From assembly GCA_902515395.1 (NCBI GenBank), contig CABXUL010000011.1:1-44728 (forward strand): a stretch of DNA of 44,728 bases, written 5' to 3'. Of the stretch, positions 43,001 through 44,728 are shown piece by piece (positions within the stretch are counted from its first letter, which is position 1; every line of letters starts with the position of its first letter). A model generated the notes under the pieces. That model was given only the letters and a program-made list of their open reading frames with translations. It was not told the DNA's origin and did no database searches. Made by a program: the position numbers and the translations under genes. This stretch comes from an uncultured Bacteroidota bacterium (GTDB lineage Bacteria; Bacteroidota; Bacteroidia; Flavobacteriales; Flavobacteriaceae).

Positions 43001-44728
43001 TTGTTCAAACGACCTCTGATGTATCTATAGAGGTTACAAAATCTGCAGCCTATGTTGATAATAACAGTAATGGTAAGATCGATACTGGCGATAGGATCAA
43101 CTACACAATCATTGTAAATAACACAGGTAATGTTGATCTAACGGGTCTTAAGATCCAGGACGTTTTAACAGACGGTAATGGAGGTGCTCTTACCCTTAGC
43201 ACTTCACCGACCTTTGCCTCTGCAAGCGCGGGATCCACCTCGTCTACAATAGAGGCAGGAGATCAGGTCACCTTTAGCGCCTCCTATATAATCGAGCAGG
43301 CAGCGGCTAATACTGGAAGTATCATCAACCGAGCTACGGCCATTGCTAGTAGTCCAGGTCAGACTGATGACGTGACCGATCAGAGTGATGATCCCAATAC
43401 TGGGGCATCAAATGACGCTACGGTAGTTGCCATTACTCCTTCCCCTGCTATGGAAGTTACCAAGACGGTAGCAGTTATAGAGAATGGCGATGGCTTCCTT
43501 GGCATAGGCGATACAGTTAAGTATACGATCGCTATCGAGAACCAGGGTAATGTTCCACTCACCTCGATAGTTATCAGCGATACCTTCACAGATATAGGGG
43601 GTAATGCGATGACCCTTACTACGACTCCGACCTTTGACTTTGCAGATTTAGGGTCTAGCCAGGGAAGTATAGCTCCAGGGGAGAAAGCATATTACAACGC
43701 GACCTTCCTGGTGGATCAGGCATCGATAGATGCAGGCGGGCTGCACAATCAGGTATCGGTAACTGCGACCAGCACAGGAGGCACTGTGTCTGACACCTCT
43801 GATGATGGCATAGACAATGATGGTAACACTACTGATGATGTAACGGTATTACTTATAGATCCTAATCCAGTACTTCTGGTTACTAAAACGGCAACGGTAT
43901 CGGATAGCGCGGGTGACGGAGTGAACCTAGGAGATGTAATTACTTATACGATAAGTATAGAGAACAAGGGTAATGTTACTTTAAATAGTTTAACTATAAG
44001 CGATACTATTAAAGACGGTAACGGGGCTAACCTGTCCTTAGACGGCCCACCTAGTTTTGTATCGGCGACTACTAGTTCTACATCCACCACGCTTCAAGTT
44101 GGAGGAACAGCAACCTTTACTGCGAACTATACTATAAACCAGCAGGCAGTAGATAGTGGTAGGGTAGAGAACAGCGCTTTAGGAACAGCCAGTAGTCCCT
44201 CGGGAGTACAGACTAGTGATACCTCCGATGATGGAGATGACAGTGATGGAGATATCGATGATGATCCTACAATAACTCTTCTAACAGCTACCCCGACATT
44301 AGTTGTTACTAAATCTGCTTTCCTTAATGATCCAGACAGTAATGGGGTAGATTTAGGCGACACCATTACCTATACTATAGTGGTTACAAATAATGGGGAT
44401 CTTACCCTTAGTAATGTAGTTATTACAGATACGCTTACCGATGCGAACAGCAGTTCACTTAGCTTAAATAGTGGACCTACTCTCACTGCGGGTGATGCGA
44501 GTAATTTAGGTGTGGGAGCAGCACTCACCTATCAGGCAACACACGTCATCACCCAGCAGGGAGTAGATAGTGGAAGTGTAATTAATATAGCTAAAGCAAC
44601 GGCCTCAAGTCCTGGTCAGAGTGGTAACGTGAGTGATACTTCGGATGATCCAAATACCGCAGCTGCCAATGATCCAACCTCTATAGATATACCACCCTCA
44701 CCTTCAATAGGAGTTAATAAGAGTGTAG
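22033..44728 (+). CDS. Giant secreted DUF11-repeat adhesin-like protein, 3' truncated by window
   Basis: One frame stays open from 21958 to the window edge. The TTG at 22033 is the best start because it alone gives a full signal peptide (RK, hydrophobic stretch with ITMLMGMFL, ending FTFSQ); the first in-frame ATG at 22075 would cut the signal short. At least 7,565 residues are encoded. The body is 38 full DUF11-type immunoglobulin-like repeats of about 140 residues plus the start of another. Each typically begins P-S-I-x-V-T-K-T, carries a D-x-[DN]-x-[DN]-G-x(4)-G-D loop, then Y-T-I-x-V-x-N-T-G-N, and ends with a SDDGDDxDGNTxDDPT-like acidic linker. Two TSP3/jelly-roll cassettes and several inserted carbohydrate-binding-like and lectin-like segments interrupt the array. 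Such proteins are usually cell-surface or secreted adhesins exported by the type IX system, but the sorting domain would lie beyond the window. The apparent TAG at the very end is out of frame. Confidence 0.9.
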   Translation, partial: MRKIFKINALTIITMLMGMFLTQFTFSQTKSMNITSFTNVTDVDGSGTITAGDVINFNLHVKNDGNIQLNNLNFSDTSVKRLDNNSTVGTVTFTYQSSSQSNAAGTLISNETEIYSGTYTLTSSDISAGGISFGVTGQSSSPGQSNDVNDISDDGNDGDGDTASDRNIVTAGATAGSIEVNKFFSGYQDVDGNGVWSPGDIVTYGVEVINNGFQEVITIAPDDALVDGGGNAKALTAPFTPPGVVFQGSTHGNISDAGAGNGTTTGTLLVGEKVEYQATFTLDQATIDSGQIRNCFSAQAIVKSTGANVNDSLDTCVDTTIPHVPVIEVTKIASVDDVNNSSTNDVGDIITYDIFIENKGNVTISGIGFNETFEDGLGNSLSLTSGPTYVSSTKSSAQGTLSIAEIERYRATFQISASAANSGQIRNSLKVIADSPGQTNNVSDTSDDGIDDDGNTADDPTVTTATIVKSLDVTKSAQVIDNGDGEIGAGDIIRYTITVLNTGQINLSNLFFIDDLRNGVSTIRNYDAPGITGGSNNPLQPNQSYTYTASYTIQSGDTATGQIENQVTVYAKSNPSAAFDVSDESDDGIDTDGNLVNDKTITLLNIQTGVEVVKTAVLNDDGDGLPSAGDVITYTIVIFNTGNVTLENLSLSDVHKRGPFASGTVVPFDSGPTFTSATAGSSSTLLLAGGQLTYTATYTVVGADITAGLMSNRATIAADDVTAANNSVSDNSDDGDDLDGNTTDDPTEVKLTYDGKLDVSKTVQVTQADPNKIQLGDTAVYTVVVTNTGNVRLTSIALNDQLSGVNGVSLSLDSPGVKFLSSSGGSASGTLEVGESASYTATFTVNQEAIDQIGFQNTVEATGRDPANALVSDDSDDGNDSDGNRLNDPTVTPIPADPSIDVVKTSSHQDVDGDGEISAGDRINYTITISNTGNNTLGVDGAPSGELVVQDIISTIAGTHTPTVVGPSFVSSSLGSNFGVIKPNEMAIFSAYVIITQDIVNAGGLSNIASVTVQDPSNTSITDTSDDGDDNDGNLTDDATINVITANPSINIVKTVTVSDTNGNGINDIGDIANYTITISNTGNIDIASLNVTDTLSGLSTGTLSLTQSLTFVSASRGSNSDVLLVNEQANYIAKFTINQSAADLGGMRNVVTASGLDNANSTTISDTSENVDTVINANPSITVTKTVAAVDNDSDSEIGVGDTLVYTITILNTGNQTLKDFTFTETFKDLENNVRSLSTSITTSDANELPPGQTKTYSATYVITQSDVDNGGLSNSVVVVASNITDNIFVNDTSDDGDTGAGNTNSDPTLYQIAANPSLDVTKTFVNNDLNGDGIISTGDKLTYTILVKNTGNITQASLYVTDVITDLASNTRNLDNSNLPVFVSNSMSSTQGTLKSGEVATFTATYTIVAADVTAGGVINQATAKTFYYPNGINPVLRAQDVSDDGDDTDGNTTNDRTISYTGIIPSFKVIKTATKVDDGNGIDNVGDQVVFTITVSNTSQDQINNLEFVDTITSSRGNSMSLVGTPTFVSVTSGSNSTTLTVNGTITFTATFTVNDLSIKDGGLFNTITFKGSSARNPFPGELDTKDISDDGDTGAGDTGDDPTFVPLGTDSDSDGIPDNLDIDDDNDGVLDTFEQCIDFNLDGTSFETYYKPGVPVNPSENKNSQFPAKTVAPPFTSVNGDGEVWDNRTDGNNVNWSPAPGLGSNFYFIELLQNAFLAGTTSPTNKREYWNKTSAGIGDFDRIMVEEVVYPNTTYTLSFYHKDGGLLEASHADGGSTLLQIQSFQTDYAVDQLTEAPTNWAQQTFQFTTDANTHRIAILFSAYAPGVNVSIQLDGISIEPQETCQGDIDNDTVGNGLDLDSDNDGIYDVVESGNGEFDTNNDGRIDSNDTGFVDNNDNGAHDSIESRTPTDTDSDTTVDMFDLDSDNDNCNDSKEAGYTDGDNDGKLGNSPITQDANGKVTSGSDGYTLPLDQNSNGIKDYQEVSYDVACFSENLTVDMTKAAQKIDVNSDGVLGLNDKILYTVVVTNTGVISYTIQLTDVLTNESSQTIQSLDLEFVGLTTPTTFNVPENLLKRTAGFNYTSNDSWNSSLWHDDGSDSNNRIRMDNKAKVQPAEALVYFSPSSGASEAQTKLSTGLQVLPKKTGNNRKSLVTQTNNFAFSDLNASNYYNHFIRFRNTDNYTGELDSESKKWFYQEVSGLQPNTQYTVSVFAIPYNENASSYGSNLFNKGFQFVFHDGGTGQAWTDVDGNFLTNWNNAQKSPRFYFEDVQVYRFSHTFTTDSSVDITRVGIAPPHAGGQGAWFYGIQLEEGPSMSPVYTYTYNNAVSATTASIDADPKVIELGPGNAATYQVTLTLTQSIVDNHQTLVNTATVTGTFSTPAGISLQATSTSDDPSTLAVDDPTIVNLTVTPSVEITKTASVTDVDSSGNVNLGDIITYTITVSNTGQTPLNNIDITDSLSGLDTGTLSLSTTLTFISSTAGSPSNTLAVGEVSTFMVTFTVNQDAVNFGGTRNVASVEANAPRVIGGTQTVTDTSLNVDHPISKSPSITVTKTVQATDNDLDGEIGVGDSLLFTISILNTGDVTLKDFDLNDTFTDLDTNTLSFSTSLTSTDPNELAPGQIKTYTVTYTLNASSVDNGGVVNSVVVSATDVQGLQTVSDTSDDGLTGGGDTGADPTVYSITSTPSLEVTKTVSETDLDGDGLVSAGDVLIYTVKVKNNGNVTLRSIYLEDVLTDISSNTRSLNAGGIVFNSSSNGSPFRTLIVDEVATYTASYTIVAGDVTAGGVMNQVIARAYVFPEGVQTLHAIDHSDDGDDTDGNTQDDKTITFTGVLNSFEVTKTAAKVDDGNGVDNVGDKIVFTITVSNTGTDQIDGLTFVDTLTSARGATLSLDSTPVFVSGTNASTATTLTVGGVITYTATFTVNQLSLDEGGVFNTITFSGSSARNPESTDDTSDVSDDGDDTDGNTEDDPTFFAVGLDNDGDGIPDLLDIDDDNDGVLDSFEKCIDFQLDGTSFDNYDTGGGPVNTATNFNSKFPLSNVVAPFSSVDGRGRIWDPRVVNGVNWTAAPVPGTNPFFMELLQSATISGTADPSNTRTYWNETSHGIDDFDRIMVQEFVYPNTTYNLTYYHMDGGISSSTYADGASTLVQVQGMDSDFAVDQLAVTPSGWTQQTFQFTTGPNTHRIAVLLSAYAPGSNVAILVDSIVLSSQVTLTCDVDGDSKGNGIDIDSDNDGIYDVKEAGYQSYDTNGDGMIDVNDTGFVDANNNGAHDAIEGLSPTNTNTSTVVDMFNLDSDNDGCNDVIEAGFTDPNGDGKLGGNPVTVNSNGKVTSGSDGYTALLDQNANGVEDYVDTTWDVNCLNPGLSITKAANPIDLNGDGLIQVNDQIVYTVIVTNTSEVSVTFTLSDTLTNQLSETILTPELVWLSTSSNVLIPIPFNYVAKSSNFSTDGASNWPYYYSHAHEPGFWHSQYAAHKSTYNEATLEIDYRYDTNHVPLIPDTYIYFDTSSGASLAQTAFPNVGLIDMNQYINDSGGFNRYDIGNNSDGEMTYQIQWNDQNYYNSWVRIYNDEDYINDNEGKSWIYEEVQGLEPNTKYTASVFVRPFSNNSSYYGSNYSQGFYIVFHDDNNGNWSTSYLTNWDNAQKSDRYYFDSYKVERFSYTFTTGNNPGTTRVGLQLPYNSNGGNQFYGFQLEKGSLMSPIYTYTYTSTPDVSSTTPISLNIDPRLGTLEPGVSATYIVTLTLDQSIIDNAQELYNKVDAVVSFTTPSGVSVTMSSTSDDPSTPAVNDPTFTNLDNLKGIEVEKKVKQITDTNSNGQNDAGDVIKYEVTLTNSGQTNLADFEITDILQTSTGTKSIEVDPLIGKSQNYFWYSWSIDDNEWNWSKEGTITAYNTTDNNYGSIPYKVVDINGRYEVQNTLPTWNTLPSQGVTNNSHDAYTKMYYVYTNNGSSFDDDYVYKNMRLKPNTTYTISVYGKKTAATVAPWHFVIHDGMDTNYNWADAIKSQDFELEQTTYLNRYTFTFTTSPLAGTNNARVGLHPPNASLGSNVRFWGIQLEESAHAGTFIYNHDQDLNRNWTQETINGVTYSYTSYGDKYLKLYDGGTGEEVYDYWQSNYPDQYASPATNRHNYAYFNPNTNQGTYYNHPPTQNYRHIVEIENQSSVVTDVTNYDYIGEYQGHHYFKRESTAYWYTSANQINTAFSQYGKDAYMYIPNSEAEHNFVKAQLTSNSYWLGILKDSYDDPQRSYKDRWRDVKGNYMSLADSREYISIVSAGSSITFTYDYTITTEDVNAGVISNSITITSRSQSVTDISDDGDDSDGNTEDDPTETTMFTTSSLEATKTVSSTDVNGDGIIGVGDKAVFTIVVSNTGNMDITSLQLSDTLTDLDNVALSLDGAITLTDSYTLNDNRSASGSGSTDGFENMTSFYNGNYNIDFWRVAGFFYKSGSNFTVDDAYYYDNWRAVVEVNELTNVITSLATNDNDVLIGQYNGHSYFYLNSTYDFSEHLYNIRNSPEKPYMVEFNTMEEWNWFKTQAVSVGIPNYQNYWIGLVRPHKYENDWGTDYDAGWEWYKSKVLLSGNGGGSSSSSPTLETTLLAGSSYTYTVTYTITQSDLETGGVSNSLFVSGQDSFSAVVSDVSDDTDDTDGNLVDDPTILTLTRSPSLIVTKSATVSDVNGNNLNDSGDVVTYTIVVSNTGNIRLSSVTLSDTLEDAYFTDISSSVMGPIFVSATLGSSEGTILVGEQATYTASVTITPAMLSNGFIANTVVATASTTAGVVTDSSDDPSTAEDNDPTRTFLQTNPSINITKTVTQTYENGDGFLSPGDVITYTIIVSNTGNLNLLNPQLTDTTVDGAGNTLSTSTFTLTNATAGSSLSEILTSGQLTLQMSYTLEQSTVNSGLVSNSIVISSVPFGQSTPVTDVSDDPTTAAADDPTVLNIPETTGVDLEKTYETIDVNNNGAVDLGDVIRYKFTITNNGNTDLQNITISDNLVGGAASTTLTQQIATDRATVNGLKQSYYIENNSSSHIVSNGINENTSQPQYVPDGIEYYLPAGLFTNDDLTNTNKWNNLISEGRGYIRVNDANPSGGHQITNNGYGALAIKGNNAYSYTYLTYPVQPNTTYTFSVYAMGSLGTQITLFTHGGFNPPASNQNVQSSEVSKTFTLDQDYKYKRYEIVFTTGASVGTGRFGFSPKQYGTWSYFWGAQIEEGAGATPYIFTKNSVLSKVATNIGDYAGIISSNSSKTLTGLYTITSDAVDQGFINNRATVNASTINSTVVTDTSDDGDDTDGNTTDDHTFTQIDAFPSLDVMKTFIWQDSNSDSKVNVGDLISYSITISNTGDSTVKNYTLEDTFKNSLGADLTYTGQPALVSASQGSSVGTIKSGEKQVYSAQFIINDLAFSTPFVTNSIKVTGDSNGLTDNVSDTSDDGDDTDGNTEDDPTITFMEPDGKVEATKTFEIIDSDGDGETSVGDVIRFIIQIENIGNTALSSITLVDVLTDEDGNALTLSEEPFFYSSTQSSTVGNLKIGESAYYRALFIVDQQSFDSGSIRNYVDVTASSSYGTDDVTDRSDDGDDNDGNTTNDVTVVPLFAAAQINVIKTATVFDGNGDGITGAGDTINYVITIENTGITGLGTVTLVDTITDGNGGALTLANGPNYEANSSSQNSPQGSLAAGETARYLASYVISNDAALTGKIINSVTVSATSVSDSTVVSDVSDDNDDTDGNVLDDPTEVLIILTPQIQVTKSAVVTQNNGNAINDLGDTIVYTITITNTGNVNLNNLTVSDTLTDFSGAGLTLTTTPTFLSGTNANASSINIGGVAIFRATFTINQQAVDTGGVSNVALVTAASTVDASKVASDTSDDPNTAAADDKTAISITATPSIQITKVAAVSDPDSNGIDIGDTITYTIVATNTGDLTLSNIKLTDTLTDANSSSLSLSSGPTITSGSSSSLAVGGAIIYQATFVITQPAVDSGSVINIANVTASSPLGSDDVTDSSDDPTTAAANDPTVVSITSSPSIRLLKSVSVTDNGDGKLGKGDILQYDISVENTGDVTLKSITVTDTLTDGNSSTMNLSSGLYYAGSDGGSPQGELKVGEKVDYIGFFIINQQAVDSKRVINIATGSATTPSGGTVTDTSDDPNTATPNDPTIVTMTVTPSIEVTKTVSVTDTNGDGVTGANDLIYYTIVVENTGDQTLTGITLVDQLSDGNGQPLSLLNGPTYDGLSGSKGSNQGTALPEETHKYTAIYLISEAAAQTPRISNIVIATASSPGQTNNVSDTSDNGNDIDGNTVDDSTDVAVSPNPSIEATKIANVIDNNSNVSNDPGDTIVYTITIQNTGNVSLTNITLVDTLTDNNDNALSLDSGPTFVSANGGSPEGILGFSEIATYTATYTIEPAAAFTTKIKNQVTVSASGGGVNVSDISDNGIDNDGNQFNDKTEVTTSAQASIEAIKTASVSDTNGNSLTDAGDIITYKIGIRNTGGVPLENLSINDVLKDGNGTNLALNALPSFESASAGSASTTIAISGVVTYTADYTISTDASYSGSIVNTVTVQANGQGGSGIVTDQGDDPSTAAQNDATVVDIDPFAALDVTKTTTITDEGDGIVGAGDVINYTIRAKNIGNVTLTGVTVSDTLTDGNSATLTMSTGPSFSGSDKGSNTGTLLAGETATYIAYFIISDAAAATLQIRNSAVAIASSPGQSNNVSDTSDDGDDNDGNTEDDKTITDITPRPLMEISKTASVTDNGDGINGANDVITYNITIKNTGNVNLSNVLIDDNLKDGNGGALSINGPALTSNTAGSSTSTILTNGILTLTATYTIEDNAANTTQIINTVSVTSSSPSNTNDVSGSDTVTVTTVSNAGMEVTKTVTVTQNDGNATNDSGDILTYTIKIENTGNLTLSNLTLNDQLTDGGGGNLTLTSGPTFSSATAGSTSTTVAVGGVVSYTATFNITQNAANTGSINNTVTVVGSTPSGNGDVSDVSDDGDDTDGNTTNDPTVVQTTSDVSIEVTKSAAYVDNNSNGKIDTGDRINYTIIVNNTGNVDLTGLKIQDVLTDGNGGALTLSTSPTFASASAGSTSSTIEAGDQVTFSASYIIEQAAANTGSIINRATAIASSPGQTDDVTDQSDDPNTGASNDATVVAITPSPAMEVTKTVAVIENGDGFLGIGDTVKYTIAIENQGNVPLTSIVISDTFTDIGGNAMTLTTTPTFDFADLGSSQGSIAPGEKAYYNATFLVDQASIDAGGLHNQVSVTATSTGGTVSDTSDDGIDNDGNTTDDVTVLLIDPNPVLLVTKTATVSDSAGDGVNLGDVITYTISIENKGNVTLNSLTISDTIKDGNGANLSLDGPPSFVSATTSSTSTTLQVGGTATFTANYTINQQAVDSGRVENSALGTASSPSGVQTSDTSDDGDDSDGDIDDDPTITLLTATPTLVVTKSAFLNDPDSNGVDLGDTITYTIVVTNNGDLTLSNVVITDTLTDANSSSLSLNSGPTLTAGDASNLGVGAALTYQATHVITQQGVDSGSVINIAKATASSPGQSGNVSDTSDDPNTAAANDPTSIDIPPSPSIGVNKSV
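22126..26859 (+). repeat. DUF11 repeats 1-11 of the giant protein
   Basis: Repeat starts fall near 22126, 22558, 23002, 23431, 23854, 24292, 24718, 25168, 25564, 25978 and 26428, a period of roughly 400-450 bp. The copies are well diverged at DNA level. Repeat 1 is atypical: it lacks the TKT start and follows the signal peptide directly. Confidence 0.85.
26860..28020 (+). other. Cassette A: TSP3-like calcium repeats flanking a jelly-roll-like module
   Basis: Residues about 1610-1996 of the giant protein. It opens with 'DSDSDGIPDNLDIDDDNDGV' (thrombospondin type 3-like Ca-binding motif), then a beta-rich module of about 200 residues with 'YWNKTSAGIGDFDRIMVEEV' and 'YPNTTYTLSFYHKDGG', and then more TSP3-like text including 'DLDSDNDGIYDVVE' and 'DLDSDNDNCNDSKEAGYTD'. 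The middle module resembles ligand-binding beta sandwiches, but the ligand is unknown. Confidence 0.75.
28021..29271 (+). other. DUF11 repeat 12 with inserted jelly-roll (CBM-like) domain
   Basis: The repeat starts normally (TKAAQKIDVNSDG, YTVVVTNTG) but is interrupted after the first strands by about 260 residues (28225-29010). The insert has 'VSGLQPNTQYTVSVFA' and ends 'WFYGIQLEEGPSMSPVYTYT', the pattern of CBM4/9-like beta-sandwich carbohydrate-binding modules. The repeat then resumes with ATYQVTLTLTQ. Confidence 0.7.
29272..30963 (+). repeat. DUF11 repeats 13-16
   Basis: Repeat starts fall near 29272, 29677, 30088 and 30535. Each pairs with repeats 8-11 respectively, sharing idiosyncratic text such as 'DTLSGLSTGTLSL' versus 'DSLSGLDTGTLSL', and 'KVDDGNGIDNVGD' versus 'KVDDGNGVDNVGD'. 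Confidence 0.85.
30964..32112 (+). other. Cassette B: second TSP3/jelly-roll module
   Basis: Residues about 2978-3360. It is a recognisable copy of cassette A: 'DNDGDGIPDLLDIDDDNDGV', 'YWNETSHGIDDFDRIMVQEF', 'YPNTTYNLTYYHMDGG', and 'DIDSDNDGIYDVKEAGY'. The same TSP3-domain-TSP3 order is kept. Confidence 0.75.
32113..33423 (+). other. DUF11 repeat 17 with inserted jelly-roll (CBM-like) domain
   Basis: The insert at about 32329-33160 carries 'VQGLEPNTKYTASVFVRP' and ends 'QFYGFQLEKGSLMSPIYTYT'. It is the duplicate of the repeat 12 insert at the same internal position, after which the repeat resumes with ATYIVTLTLDQ. Confidence 0.7.
33424..35028 (+). other. DUF11 repeat 18 carrying a jelly-roll plus C-type-lectin-like insert
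   Basis: The repeat opens with 'KQITDTNSNGQNDAGD' and is interrupted by about 1.2 kb. First comes a beta-sandwich (33625-34240) ending 'RFWGIQLEESAHAGTFIYNH'. Then comes C-type-lectin-like sequence (about 34250-34845): one segment ends 'NYRHIVEIE' and is followed by 'YIGEYQGHHYFKRES', 'NSEAEHNFVKAQL' and 'SYWLGILKD...RWRDVKG'. The repeat closes with SITFTYDYTITTEDV and the usual acidic linker. Confidence 0.6.
35029..36006 (+). other. DUF11 repeat 19 with C-type-lectin-like insert
   Basis: After 'LDNVALSLDGAITL' the repeat is interrupted by about 170 residues (35240-35760). The insert contains 'NWRAVVEVNELTNVIT', 'LIGQYNGHSYFYLNS', 'TMEEWNWFKTQAVSVG', 'NYWIGLVRPHKYENDW' and 'GWEWYKS', resembling the WIGL and G-W-x-W features of C-type lectin-like folds. 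DUF11 strands resume at SYTYTVTYTITQSDL. Confidence 0.6.
36007..36846 (+). repeat. DUF11 repeats 20-21
   Basis: Two ordinary repeats start near 36007 and 36430, without inserts. Their linkers use the short form S-D-D-P-(S/T)-T-A rather than SDDGDDxDGN. Confidence 0.85.
36847..37929 (+). other. DUF11 repeat 22 with inserted jelly-roll (CBM-like) domain
   Basis: The repeat is interrupted after 'GGAASTTLTQQ' by about 37027-37680. The insert includes 'YPVQPNTTYTFSVYAMGS', 'YKRYEIVFTTGASVG' and 'YFWGAQIEEGAGATPYIFT', the clearest CBM4/9-like ending in the protein. The repeat continues with 'TLTGLYTITSDAVDQG' and a standard linker. Confidence 0.7.
37930..44691 (+). repeat. DUF11 repeats 23-38, uninterrupted array
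   Basis: Sixteen repeats start near 37930, 38362, 38797, 39235, 39655, 40063, 40480, 40915, 41341, 41764, 42190, 42580, 43012, 43435, 43861 and 44287, a regular period of about 420-430 bp. No other module interrupts them. Base composition rises toward the end. A 39th repeat begins at about 44689 and runs out of the window. Confidence 0.88.

Noticed and set aside
22300-44400. Many short antisense open frames across the giant gene
   Set aside because: They recur at the repeat period and arise from the biased codon use of the sense strand; none shows a recognisable domain or start context.
44726-44728. TAG at the very end of the window as the stop of the giant gene
   Set aside because: It is in a different frame; the adhesin frame reads ...AAG AGT GTA G and remains open.
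22126-44728. CRISPR-like or DNA-level tandem array
   Set aside because: The repeats are about 420-450 bp, diverged in DNA, and encode protein domains; no short identical repeats with unique spacers are present.

Overview
The window looks like a marine Bacteroidota (Flavobacteriia-type) chromosome. The evidence is the very AT-rich genes, a SusC/SusD pair, lipoprotein signals, many type I sulfatases, a TPR/transmembrane/HTH regulator and a giant DUF11-repeat surface protein. No rRNA, tRNA, CRISPR array or insertion sequence was recognised.

Region 1 (1-19134, all plus strand) is a polysaccharide utilisation locus (PUL) for a sulfated glycan. It starts inside a susC gene (the 5' end lies outside the window), followed by susD and a perfect 16-bp stem-loop. 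Next come two ADP-ribosylglycohydrolase-fold (ARH) lipoproteins, the first frameshifted in a C9 tract. There are five apparently complete sulfatases plus a sulfatase remnant, a GH127-type (beta-L-arabinofuranosidase family) enzyme, a DMT/ureide-permease-like transporter and a ribokinase. The likely logic is that SusCD imports oligosaccharide, exported sulfatases desulfate it, GH127 and possibly the ARH proteins release furanose sugars, and the transporter and ribokinase take up and phosphorylate the monosaccharide. One sulfatase of a tandem pair has CTSSR instead of the formylglycine motif CxPSR.

Region 2 (19150-22024) holds a convergent SRPBCC-fold gene, a TPR regulator with one membrane span and a C-terminal LuxR-like HTH, and a small orphan protein that is essentially the same HTH domain alone. 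The DNA between the two HTH genes carries direct repeats and a perfect inverted repeat that look like operator sites.

Region 3 (22033-44728, about half the window) is one uninterrupted reading frame, starting at a TTG codon and still open at the window edge (at least 7,565 residues). It encodes a giant secreted protein built from 38 complete DUF11-type repeats plus the start of a 39th, most with a calcium-binding-like D-x-[DN]-x-[DN]-G loop. A block of five repeats plus a TSP3/jelly-roll cassette (about 4.1 kb) is tandemly duplicated. Jelly-roll and C-type-lectin-like segments are inserted into one loop position of particular repeats. The C terminus, where a type IX secretion signal would be expected, is beyond the window.
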